From positions 1-44,813 of the forward strand of contig NZ_NCST01000068.1 in NCBI RefSeq assembly GCF_002088975.1: a stretch of 44,813 nt of DNA, given 5' to 3'. The position numbers were made by a program, and so were the translations under genes. The stretch's first letter is position 1; each line of letters begins with the position of its first letter. The notes beneath the pieces are model-generated. The model saw only the letters and a program-made list of their open reading frames with translations. It was not told where the DNA came from and did not search any database. Source of the DNA: Henriciella aquimarina. Lineage in GTDB: Bacteria > Pseudomonadota > Alphaproteobacteria > Caulobacterales > Hyphomonadaceae. This document shows, piece by piece, positions 33,003-40,573 of this stretch.

Positions 33003-34514
33003 TCAGAGGATGCGTTGAAGCAAGCTTACGAGCATCTTTGCCGGTTTTCCGAAGACCGCATCGCTGAAATGCGCGCTGGCGGCGCGCTTCACGACTTCGG
33101 TGCGGGTCGGGTAGGGCGAGATGAAGTTCGTCAGGGAGGTGAGCTTCATCCCGTTCGACATCGCATAGCCGACGAGCTGGATGATATCGCCGGCCCCTTC
33201 GCCGACAATCGAGGCCCCGACCAGCTTGCCCTTGTGCAGGATCAGCTTGCACTCGCCGTCGGTTTTGCCCTCGGCGATTGCGCGGTCATTCTCGTCGAAG
33301 CCGAAGCGGGTGACCTGGACTTTCTCTCCATGCTTGTCGCGCGCCTCCTGCTCGGTCAAGCCGACCTGGGCGACTTCCGGCGAGGTATAGGTCACAGATG
33401 GAAGGGGCAGCGAGGAAGAGGTCGAGCCCTGTTTGAAGAAGGCCCGGCGCACCAGCACCGAGGCGTGCCATCCGGCCAGGTGGGTGAACTGGCCCTTGCC
33501 GGCCACATCGCCCAGCGCCCAGACATGCTTGTTGGAAATCGAGCGAAGCTTGTCGGAGACCTTGATGCCGTACTGGTCATGGTCCACTTCCCCGGCGTCG
33601 AGGGCGAGCCCGTCGGTGAGCGGGGTGCGCCCGGCGGCGACGAGCAGGTGGGTGCCGCGCACCGTTTGCGTTCCGTCCGGACCTTCGGCTTCCACACAGA
33701 TCAGCCCGCCTTCGGTCGAGATGCCGGCAGCCTTGTGGTGGTCGAGCAGGGTGACGCCTTCCTGCTTCAGCGCCCGGGCGGCAATGGCGGCGTGGCTTTC
33801 ATCCGACCTCGCCAGCGCCCGGCCCATTTCGATCACGGTGACATTCGATCCAAGCCGCCGGAAAGCCTGGGCCATTTCCATGCCGATGGGGCCAGCGCCG
33901 AGAATGACGAGATGATCGGGCAGTTCGGGAAGGTCGAAGATGGTCTCATTGGTGAGGTAATCGACGGTCTCGATACCCGGCACGGGTGGAATGGCCGCTT
34001 TGGAGCCGGTCGCAATGGCGACACGCTTGGCACTGACAATGACGCTGTCGGAGGCGACGGTGCGCGGGTTTGTGAAGTGGGCATGCTCGCGGATGACCGT
34101 CACGCCGAGGCCCTCGAATCGCTCCTGACTATCAACGGGTGCGATTGTGTCGATGGCCTTGCGGATATGCGCCTGGACCTTTGTCCAGTTTGTCTTCGGT
34201 TCGCCGGAGGTGACGCCATAGGCTTCGCTCTCGCGGGCGGCGGCGGCATATTTCGCGGCGGTCAGCAGGGCCTTGGAGGGCACGCAGCCGGTGTTCAGGC
34301 AGTCGCCGCCCATTTCGCCTTTCTCGAAGAGAACGACATCGAGCCCCAGCATGGCCGCGCCGGCGGCCGCTGACAGCCCGGCCGAACCCGCCCCGATCAC
34401 GACGAGATCGGCTTTCATCATGCGCGGCTGTTGCCGGGAGGCAGAGCCATCCGGAACGGACGTCTCGTCCGCCAGGTCCGGCGGCGTCGTGTCTGTGGTG
34501 TACTCCTCGGTCAT
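33003..34514 (-). CDS. FAD-dependent pyridine-nucleotide disulfide oxidoreductase (MerA/Lpd-like)
   Basis: A 503-residue flavoprotein. FAD motif ADLVVIGAGSAGLSAA follows a Ser/Thr-rich 32-residue extension; redox disulfide C72/C77 in GGDCLNTGCVPSK; NAD(P) motif LGAGPIGMEMAQAF; second FAD motif HVWALGDVAG. The C-terminal active site reads YPTRTE: the His of lipoamide dehydrogenase (HPT) is Tyr, as in mercuric reductases, but the terminal vicinal Cys pair and an N-terminal HMA domain of MerA are absent. Lpd function is therefore unlikely. It overlaps the TVP38 gene by 4 bp, a pairing seen in many bacteria. Confidence 0.92.
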   Translation of the reverse strand: MTEEYTTDTTPPDLADETSVPDGSASRQQPRMMKADLVVIGAGSAGLSAAAGAAMLGLDVVLFEKGEMGGDCLNTGCVPSKALLTAAKYAAAARESEAYGVTSGEPKTNWTKVQAHIRKAIDTIAPVDSQERFEGLGVTVIREHAHFTNPRTVASDSVIVSAKRVAIATGSKAAIPPVPGIETVDYLTNETIFDLPELPDHLVILGAGPIGMEMAQAFRRLGSNVTVIEMGRALARSDESHAAIAARALKQEGVTLLDHHKAAGISTEGGLICVEAEGPDGTQTVRGTHLLVAAGRTPLTDGLALDAGEVDHDQYGIKVSDKLRSISNKHVWALGDVAGKGQFTHLAGWHASVLVRRAFFKQGSTSSSLPLPSVTYTSPEVAQVGLTEQEARDKHGEKVQVTRFGFDENDRAIAEGKTDGECKLILHKGKLVGASIVGEGAGDIIQLVGYAMSNGMKLTSLTNFISPYPTRTEVVKRAASAHFSDAVFGKPAKMLVSLLQRIL

Positions 34515-35251
34515 TGCGCAGCTTCCTCAAGCCGGGCGGCTTTGCGCCCGGCAATCTTCTTGTAAATGACCGGCAGAAGCGCCACGACGGCCAGAGCGAC
34601 AAAGGCCGGAATGAAGTTCTTCACGACGTCGAACAGATCTTGTGTCTCGCCCGCATCGAATGTCGCGCCGAGGCTGGCGCCGATCCATGTATAAGCGACA
34701 ACGCCCGGAATGATGCCGAGTGCCGTGGTGATGACATAGTCCCTGAATTTCGCGCCCAGCAGGGCCGGGGCGATGTTGGCGACCGGGAAGGGGACGACCG
34801 GTAGAAGGCGTAAGGCAAACATGTAGGAGATGGCGTTCTCGCGGAAGCCGGCTTCCATGCGGCGGACAAACTTGCCGGCCCTTTCCTGCAAGGTTTTGCC
34901 GATCGAGGTCTTCGCCGCGAGGAAAAGCACGCTTGCCCCGAGGGTGGCGCCGGCCACCGTCGCCAGCGAACCGCCGACAAGGCCGAAAACCAGCCCGCCC
35001 GTAATCGTGATCCAGAGTGCACCTGGGATCATGAAGGCGGTCGCGGCTGTGTAGATCACGATATAGGCGATGACGGCCATCCCGATATGATCGGCCACGA
35101 AGGTCTGCAGTTCTTCATTCTTCGCCTGCAGGGTTTCCAGCGAAAGGTACTGGAACACGCCGAGCTGCCAGGCGGCGAGCAGCCCCGCGGCGATGACATA
35201 GACGGGCCAGAGCCGGATCCAGATGGATGTGGTCTTCTCGGTGCCGGACAT
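34511..35251 (-). CDS. TVP38/TMEM64 (VTT/DedA-like) membrane protein
   Basis: A 246-residue protein with about six hydrophobic segments. VTT-domain signatures: IPGALWITITGGLVFGLVGG, the basic cytoplasmic loop (RAGKFVRRMEAGFRENA) and RLLPVVPFPVANIAPALLGAKF. Family members are proposed lipid scramblases or transporters. Translationally coupled (ATGA) to the flavoprotein, which it precedes. A basic C-terminus (KKIAGRKAARLEEAAQ) faces the cytoplasm. Confidence 0.92.
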   Translation of the reverse strand: MSGTEKTTSIWIRLWPVYVIAAGLLAAWQLGVFQYLSLETLQAKNEELQTFVADHIGMAVIAYIVIYTAATAFMIPGALWITITGGLVFGLVGGSLATVAGATLGASVLFLAAKTSIGKTLQERAGKFVRRMEAGFRENAISYMFALRLLPVVPFPVANIAPALLGAKFRDYVITTALGIIPGVVAYTWIGASLGATFDAGETQDLFDVVKNFIPAFVALAVVALLPVIYKKIAGRKAARLEEAAQ

Positions 35252-35409
35252 GGGGGAGGGTCTTTCCTGCAGGGCGTTTCGTGGAATGGCGCTTGATACG
35301 TGCCCTTACCTGTATTTGCGATATAGAGCGTTCGCGGTTAAGGCACACATCACGACAGGCCGCGCCGGCATCAAACTCCCGTGAGGGTCAAAGGACTGGC
35401 ATCACAGCC

Positions 35410-35438
35410 TTGACCGGCCCGGGATCAGCCTGTATCAG
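35410..35438 (+). promoter_or_regulatory. Promoter of rpmH-rnpA
   Basis: TTGACC (35410-35415) and TATCAG (35433-35438) with 17-bp spacing, five and four matches to sigma70 consensus. Predicted start about 35445, leaving a leader of about 39 nt before rpmH. Confidence 0.6.
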
Positions 35439-35483
35439 CCGCGGTTTCCGAATTCGGTCAACACAAGTCCAAGGCGTAAGCCC

Positions 35484-35618
35484 ATGAAACGTACATTTCA
35501 GCCCAGCCGCCTGAAGCGCGCCCGCCGCCACGGCTTCCGCTCCCGCATGGCCACCAAGAATGGCCGCAAGGTGCTCGCCCGCCGTCGTGCCAAGGGCCGC
35601 AAGAGACTGTCCGCCTAA
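35484..35618 (+). CDS. rpmH: Ribosomal protein bL34
   Basis: A 44-residue, very basic protein: [19 protein letters not shown], then a middle part with [21 protein letters not shown] and C-terminal SA. This is the universal bL34 pattern and length. It binds 23S rRNA in the large subunit. It starts the conserved rpmH-rnpA-yidC-yihA block; the next start is 8-53 bp downstream depending on the choice of rnpA codon. AAGG lies shortly before the ATG. Confidence 0.97.
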   Translation: MKRTFQPSRLKRARRHGFRSRMATKNGRKVLARRRAKGRKRLSA

Positions 35619-35650
35619 ACCGGCGCATGTCTGCGCTTGGGGGCAGCCCC

Positions 35651-36034
35651 ATGGCAAACGAAACTGACTCCATGACTGAGGTCGTCCGGCTTACCGTGCG
35701 GCCTCAGTTTCTTTTTGTGCGCGGCGGATTGTCCGAGCGCCGGCGCAGCCTCGTCATACAGGCGCGCCACCGCAAGGATGGCAAGGCGCATATCGGCAAG
35801 GGTTTCACTGCCACGAAGAAGACCGGAAACGCCGTCAAGCGCAACAGGGCGCGGCGTCGTCTCAAGGCTGCGGCCCGCGAGCTTCTGCCGCACTTCGGTG
35901 TGCCCGGGGCTGATTATGTCTTCATCGCCCGCATGGAAACCGCCGGGATCGACTGGCAGCGCTTGCTTGACGATATGGAAAGCGCGCTGATAAGCCTCGC
36001 CGCAGCCTTGAATCAGGGGTCGGGCACGGCCTGA
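35651..36034 (+). CDS. rnpA: Ribonuclease P protein component
   Basis: About 127 residues from this start. Signature motif KKTGNAVKRNRARRRLKAA plus the N-terminal strand LTVRPQFLFVRGG and C-terminal VFIARMETAGIDW. RnpA binds RNase P RNA to mature tRNA 5' ends. ATGs at 35627, 35651 and 35672 are all possible; the conserved part begins just after the last. The 3' end overlaps a terminator-like hairpin. yidD, often found between rnpA and yidC, is absent. Confidence 0.95.
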   Translation: MANETDSMTEVVRLTVRPQFLFVRGGLSERRRSLVIQARHRKDGKAHIGKGFTATKKTGNAVKRNRARRRLKAAARELLPHFGVPGADYVFIARMETAGIDWQRLLDDMESALISLAAALNQGSGTA

Positions 36035-36048
36035 CCCCCTTTATTTTT
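36016..36048 (+). terminator. Terminator or attenuator between rnpA and yidC
   Basis: GGGGTC/GACCCC (36016-36021/36033-36038) with an 11-nt loop, followed by CTTTATTTTTG. It contains the rnpA stop codon and lies 22 bp before yidC, so partial termination may set the ratio of rpmH-rnpA to yidC transcripts. Confidence 0.6.
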
Positions 36049-36070
36049 GTAATCACCGCGGACACTCGAC

Positions 36071-37912
36071 ATGAATCAGGGGATGGACCCGCAGGACCAG
36101 CGTAACTTCATCATCGCCATGGTGCTGATGATCGCCTTCGTGTTTGCCTACCAGGCCCTGGTCATCAATCCGGAACAACAAGAGCGCCGCGAGGCCCAGG
36201 AACAGGCCGAAGCCGAGAAGCAGGCCGAGACACCCGACACCAGCAGCGCTGCCAGCCAGGCCGTGACGCTGGCGCCGAGCGTGGACGAGGCCCTGGCGGC
36301 GAATGAGCGTGTCAGCTTCGATGCCGACCGCGTCGATGGCTCGATCCGCATGACCGGCGGTATCCTCGACGACCTGCAGCTCAAGGATCACTTCACCACG
36401 GTCGAGCGGGTGCATGAGCTGCGCCTGCTTCGCCCGACCAATGCCGAGTATGGCTATTATGCCGGCTGGTACTGGTTCGACGGCAACACGCCGGTGGCCG
36501 GCCCGTCGGCGCAATGGCAGGTCCAGGGTGACGGGAACCTGACGACGAATTCGCCGGTGACCATGACCTATCAGGGCAATGGCGTCTCGATCGAGCGCAC
36601 GGTCAGCGTCGACGAGAACTACATGTTCACCTTCACCGACCGTGTCACCAATACCGGCAGCGAAGCGCGCACGATTGCGCCGCTCGGCTCGATCCGCCGG
36701 CATGGCGAATGGAAGGACTTTCTCGACGCGACCGATCCGGGCTCCTCGCGTACCTCGGGCATGGCGCACCAGGGCCTCCTGGCGGTCTTCGACGGCAAGC
36801 TGACCTGGCGCAACTACAAGAACCTCGACAAGGGCAAGGGGCTCAAGGACGCCGACGATATGGGCCAGCGCCGCGCCTCCGAAGGCGGCTGGATCGGCTT
36901 TACCGACAAGTACTGGATGACAACGCTCATCCCCGAGCAGCAATATGAGTTCGCCGGACGCTATCAGCGCCTTTCGCGTGAAACCGGCGCGGTCTTCCAG
37001 GTGACCGCCGCCAGTGCCGGGCGCGTCATCGAGCCGGGCGAGACGATCACCTCGCAGAACCGTATCTTCTCCGGCGCGAAGGAATTCGCGGTGCTGAAGG
37101 ATTACGAGCAGGCCGGCGTGCCGCGCTTCGAGGATGCGATCGACTGGGGCAATATCCTCTACTACATCACCAAGCCGCTCTTCAGCCTGCTGCGCTGGCT
37201 CGAGCACAATCTCGGCACCTTCGGCGCGGCCCTGCTGGCGCTGACCGTGATCGTGCGCCTGCCGCTGGTGCCGCTGTACAACCAGTCGTACAAGTCGATG
37301 GCGAAGATGAAGAAGCTCCAGGAGCCGATGAAGGAGATTCAGGAGCGCTTTGCCGCCGACCCGCAGCGCCGCCAGCAGGAGATCATGAAGCTCTACCAGC
37401 GGGAGAAGGCCAACCCGATTGCCGGGTGTATCCCGATCCTGTTCACGATCCCGATCTTCTTCGCGCTCTACAAGGTGCTCTATGTGACGATCGAGATGCG
37501 TCACACGCCCTTCTGGTACATCCAGGACCTTTCCTCGCCGGACCCGACGGCCATCGGCAACCTGTTCGGCTTGCTGCCCTGGGCGGCGGCTGACGTGAAA
37601 TCCATCCCGATCCTCGGCCTGATCCTCGGCATCGGTATCCTGCCGATCCTCTACGGCGTGACCATGACGGCCATCCAGTCGCTGTCGCCGCCGCCGAACG
37701 ACGCGACGCAGAAGATGATCATGCGCTTCCTGCCGCTCATCTTCATGTTCGTCTTTGCCGGCTTCGCCGCAGGCCTCGTGCTTTACTGGGTATGGTCGAA
37801 CACGCTGTCGCTGATCCAGCAATACTTCATCATGCGCCGCAATGGCGTCGACACCGAGCTGGACAAGCTGATCAAGCGGATCCTGGGCCGGGGTGAAAAG
37901 GAAGAGGCTTGA
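36071..37912 (+). CDS. yidC: Membrane protein insertase YidC
   Basis: A 613-residue YidC/Oxa1 protein of the long Gram-negative form: N-terminal TM (FIIAMVLMIAFVFAYQALV), a Gln/Glu-rich linker, the large periplasmic P1 domain (about 80-345), then the conserved insertase core from FGAALLALTVIVRLPLVPLYN to the last helix near residue 570-585. It contains the charged hairpin KMKKLQEPMKEIQERF. It inserts and folds inner-membrane proteins with or without SecYEG. The stop overlaps the yihA start. Confidence 0.97.
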   Translation: MNQGMDPQDQRNFIIAMVLMIAFVFAYQALVINPEQQERREAQEQAEAEKQAETPDTSSAASQAVTLAPSVDEALAANERVSFDADRVDGSIRMTGGILDDLQLKDHFTTVERVHELRLLRPTNAEYGYYAGWYWFDGNTPVAGPSAQWQVQGDGNLTTNSPVTMTYQGNGVSIERTVSVDENYMFTFTDRVTNTGSEARTIAPLGSIRRHGEWKDFLDATDPGSSRTSGMAHQGLLAVFDGKLTWRNYKNLDKGKGLKDADDMGQRRASEGGWIGFTDKYWMTTLIPEQQYEFAGRYQRLSRETGAVFQVTAASAGRVIEPGETITSQNRIFSGAKEFAVLKDYEQAGVPRFEDAIDWGNILYYITKPLFSLLRWLEHNLGTFGAALLALTVIVRLPLVPLYNQSYKSMAKMKKLQEPMKEIQERFAADPQRRQQEIMKLYQREKANPIAGCIPILFTIPIFFALYKVLYVTIEMRHTPFWYIQDLSSPDPTAIGNLFGLLPWAAADVKSIPILGLILGIGILPILYGVTMTAIQSLSPPPNDATQKMIMRFLPLIFMFVFAGFAAGLVLYWVWSNTLSLIQQYFIMRRNGVDTELDKLIKRILGRGEKEEA

Positions 37913-38553
37913 GCGAGACATCCGAGTTTGACGAGGCAACGCTGGAGGCTGCGCGTGTGCTCTGCGCGGGCCCGTGCGACTTTGTCCTCGGCGCGGCTTC
38001 GCTCTCGCAGCTGCCCGACGCCGACCGGCCGGAGATCGCCTTTGCCGGGCGCTCGAATGTCGGCAAGTCCTCGCTGATCAATGCGATGCTGAATCGCAAG
38101 AATCTGGCACGGGCCTCCTCCGAGCCGGGGCGCACGCGCGAGCTCAACTATTTCGATCTCGGCGAGGGCCGGCTCTGGCTCGTCGACCTGCCGGGCTTCG
38201 GCTATGCCAAGGTCTCGCGCAGCCAGGCGCAGGAATGGCAGCGCCTCACGCTTCGCTACCTGCAGGGCCGGGTCAATCTGCGCCGTGTCTTTCTGCTGAT
38301 CGACAGCCGCCGCGGGCTGATGGACACTGATGGCGAGGTCATGGACATGCTCGATGCCTCGGCGGTGACCTATCAGATCGTCATGACGAAGGCCGACAAG
38401 GTGAAGAAGACCGAGGCCGAGAAGACCAGGGCGAAGATCGAGGCGGCGCTGGCAAAACGGCCGGCCGCGCATCCGGTGATCCGGGTGACGTCAGCCGAGA
38501 AGGGCTGGGGCCTGCCGGAGCTGCGGGCCGAGATCCTTCAGCTCAGCGCCTGA
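37909..38553 (+). CDS. yihA: Ribosome-biogenesis GTPase YihA/EngB
   Basis: A 214-residue Ras-like GTPase: G1 GRSNVGKSS, G3 DLPGFGYAKVS, G4 TKADK and G5-like VTSAEKG; usual length about 200. It helps 50S assembly. The start is TTG 37909, overlapping the yidC stop (TTGA) with AAGGAAGAGG just upstream. No ATG lies nearby, so the TTG start and coupling to yidC seem real. In related genomes argB often follows; here the next gene is convergent. Confidence 0.95.
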   Translation: MSETSEFDEATLEAARVLCAGPCDFVLGAASLSQLPDADRPEIAFAGRSNVGKSSLINAMLNRKNLARASSEPGRTRELNYFDLGEGRLWLVDLPGFGYAKVSRSQAQEWQRLTLRYLQGRVNLRRVFLLIDSRRGLMDTDGEVMDMLDASAVTYQIVMTKADKVKKTEAEKTRAKIEAALAKRPAAHPVIRVTSAEKGWGLPELRAEILQLSA

Positions 38554-38567
38554 GTCTCTTTGAGGGC

Positions 38568-39185
38568 CTAGTCGTGGTGCGTGGGGTTGGTAATGCTCCG
38601 GTCGCCGCGCAGCTCATCCCTGGTTCTCTGAATCATGCGCCGCTCACGGCTTTCCCTGCGCTGGCGATCATTTGCGCGCTGTCGATGGTCACGGCCCCGG
38701 TCGCGGGATCTGTCTTGCCGGTGATGCCTGTCCCCCCGGTCTGACCGGTTCCCACGGCCCCGCTCTCCCCGGTCCCGGCGGTCTCTCCGGTCTGTGCGGT
38801 CATGCCGGGGGCGATGGTTGCCGTCCCGGCCGCGGTCCCCGCGATGACCGGTATGGCGGGGATCCGGCCTGTGTCCGGCCCGGTCTCCACGCGGGCGGTG
38901 ACGCTCATCCTTGCCATGGCCGCGATGGCGGTCACGGATGTAGCGGTCGCGATAATGCTGGCGCGGCGAGGAATAGTAGATCGTCTCGCCATAGCTGTAG
39001 CTCGGGGCGTAATAGCCGGGCTCGTAATAGCTGCCCTCATAATAACCGTCGCCGTAATAGTACGGGTCGTAGCTCTCGCCATAATAGCCGTAGCCAGTGG
39101 TGCAGCCTGCTGTGAACAGGCCGGCCGAGAGCAGGCCAAGGGCGAGTCCGGCCCGTGTCCATCTGGTCCTGGAGGGGTGGCTCAT
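38568..39185 (-). CDS. Tyr-rich lipoprotein with Arg/Asp/His-rich tail
   Basis: A 205-residue protein beginning MSHPSRTRWTRAGLALGLLSAG with a lipobox (FTAGC). The next 55 residues are Tyr/Gly/Ser-rich (YGYYGESYDPYYYGDGYYEG). The remaining 120 are low-complexity, mainly Arg, Asp, His and Gly (RGDRAGHRPDPRHTGHRGD). The tail is highly charged and probably disordered; binding to an anionic polymer or metal is conceivable. A longer frame from 39230 exists. No known family recognised. Related in style to the lipoprotein at 39852. Confidence 0.72.
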   Translation of the reverse strand: MSHPSRTRWTRAGLALGLLSAGLFTAGCTTGYGYYGESYDPYYYGDGYYEGSYYEPGYYAPSYSYGETIYYSSPRQHYRDRYIRDRHRGHGKDERHRPRGDRAGHRPDPRHTGHRGDRGRDGNHRPRHDRTDRRDRRDRGERGRGNRSDRGDRHHRQDRSRDRGRDHRQRANDRQRRESRERRMIQRTRDELRGDRSITNPTHHD

Positions 39186-39263
39186 GTCATGCTTTCCGGG
39201 TCGCTTGACCGAAAAGCTAGCGCACGTCACCTGACTGCGACATGAATGCGGCGTGAGGCGGGC

Positions 39264-39818
39264 TCAGAGGTCCTCGACATCCAGGCCGGCCAGCGCGGCG
39301 ACCTTGTAGAGCGTGCGCATGTTGCGCCCGGTCATGGCCACGCCAAGCGCCCGGTCGAGCTCCTTGACGAGGTCCGAGCGGCCAATGCCGTCGGGCGCGT
39401 GCAGGTAGAGGGCGTCGTCCGTCAGTTCGAAGGCTTCGTTGTACGCCTTCAGTTCAGACAGGCGCTCCAGATTGGCCTCACCGGCCGGCTCGGCCAGCAG
39501 GAAGAAATGAACGGATTTCGGCGCTTCCAGCCCTTCTTCCTTGTACGGGTTGAGCTGGATGATCCGGGAGATGTCCTGAGGCGAATAGACATGGCTGCGC
39601 GGCGTGATGCCGAAATGCTCGCGCAGCAGGTCCGTCAGGTCATGAGAGACGTCTGCATAGTTTTCGTGCCCGGAGTCGAAGACGATATTGCCGCTCTGGA
39701 TATAGGTCTCGACCTTTTCATAGCCTTCCTCTTCCAGCACCGCGCGCAGCTCCTTCATCGGCAGGCGGTTGCTGCCGCTGACATTCACGCCGCGCAGGAA
39801 GACGATCCATCGCTTCAT
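39264..39818 (-). CDS. DUF1697 protein
   Basis: A 184-residue protein with the family start RWIVFLRGVNVSGSNRLPMKEL, then GYEKVETYIQSGNIVFDSG, a helical centre, HFFLLAEPAG and C-terminal GRNMRTLYKVAAL. DUF1697 proteins are widespread and uncharacterised, with a ferredoxin-like double fold. Cytoplasmic. It lies between two Tyr-rich lipoproteins, all on the minus strand. Confidence 0.92.
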   Translation of the reverse strand: MKRWIVFLRGVNVSGSNRLPMKELRAVLEEEGYEKVETYIQSGNIVFDSGHENYADVSHDLTDLLREHFGITPRSHVYSPQDISRIIQLNPYKEEGLEAPKSVHFFLLAEPAGEANLERLSELKAYNEAFELTDDALYLHAPDGIGRSDLVKELDRALGVAMTGRNMRTLYKVAALAGLDVEDL

Positions 39819-39851
39819 ATGTGTCGGAACGCGCTGCAGGGCGCCCAGCGC

Positions 39852-40373
39852 CTAGTCGTCATCATGGATGATGACCTCGTCAGGCTTGCGCGGGCCGTCA
39901 TAGGCACGATTGCGCTGCCAGCAGCCGCACTCATTGCCCCAGGTAAAGGCCTCGCCCCGACCGTTCACGCGCAGTGAGCTGGAGGCATAGGAGCCGTCCT
40001 CGGCATCGCCATAGGAATCGGCCAGCCCGTCGCCATTGGTGTCGCAGGTATAGAAGCTGCCCGTGTGGCGGCACTGGTTGTAGCCTACAAAGTCGCCATA
40101 GGTGTAATTGGCTGGCCAGCCGCTATAGCTGCCAAAGGTGCGCGGGGACCAGTAGGGCCCGGAATAGCCGTAGCCATAGGAGGGGCTGTAGGACGCGTTG
40201 CCGTTGTAAGAGGCGGTATAGGCCGCGTTCGCGACCTCCTCCTGCATCGAGGCCGACAGCATCGACATGTCCTGGCTGGAGCAGCCGGCGGCGAGCATGA
40301 GCCCAGAGAGCCCTGCGCCAAAGCCGGCTGTCGTCCATTTCCGTGCGTACGTCATCCCCACAACCATCGCCAT
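39852..40373 (-). CDS. Tyr-rich lipoprotein with a calcium-loop-like motif
   Basis: A 173-residue protein; the signal peptide ends in LMLAAGC. A Tyr/Ser/Asn-rich stretch follows (SYSPSYGYGYSGPYWSPR). The last third holds DTNGDGLADSYGD, which matches the D-x-N-x-D-G-x-x-D calcium-binding loop of EF-hand/dockerin type. Four cysteines lie nearby. Starts at 40373, 40367 and 40355 are all possible. Function unknown; surface or outer-membrane location inferred. Confidence 0.72.
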   Translation of the reverse strand: MAMVVGMTYARKWTTAGFGAGLSGLMLAAGCSSQDMSMLSASMQEEVANAAYTASYNGNASYSPSYGYGYSGPYWSPRTFGSYSGWPANYTYGDFVGYNQCRHTGSFYTCDTNGDGLADSYGDAEDGSYASSSLRVNGRGEAFTWGNECGCWQRNRAYDGPRKPDEVIIHDDD

Positions 40374-40573
40374 TTTTCGTCCGTGCCGCAAGGGGTTAGC
40401 GCGGTTTGTCTGACTGCAGGATGAACGGATCTGAGCAGCAGGCGCCCGCCGCCTGCCCGTGTCCCAACGGCAACAGCCGCAAAAATGCGCGGGCAACCGC
40501 CGGATCGTCGTCTGACTGTTGCAATGCGGGCCTATGAGCCGCTCCGCCAACACAAAAACAGTGGAGCCTCCCG

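Noticed and set aside
33003-34514. Mercuric reductase and mercury resistance
   Set aside because: No N-terminal metal domain, no C-terminal cysteine pair and no merR/T/P genes around it.
35252-35483. Chromosomal origin next to rpmH
   Set aside because: No DnaA-box cluster or AT-rich unwinding element and no dnaA gene; the stretch holds the rpmH promoter and otherwise nothing I can identify.
36053-37939. Long minus-strand open frame of 628 codons opposite yidC
   Set aside because: Mirror frame of a GC-rich gene; low-complexity His/Arg/Asp composition and no domain, while the plus strand is clear YidC. The same applies to long antisense frames at 40532-42535, 29632-31530 and 17257-18834.
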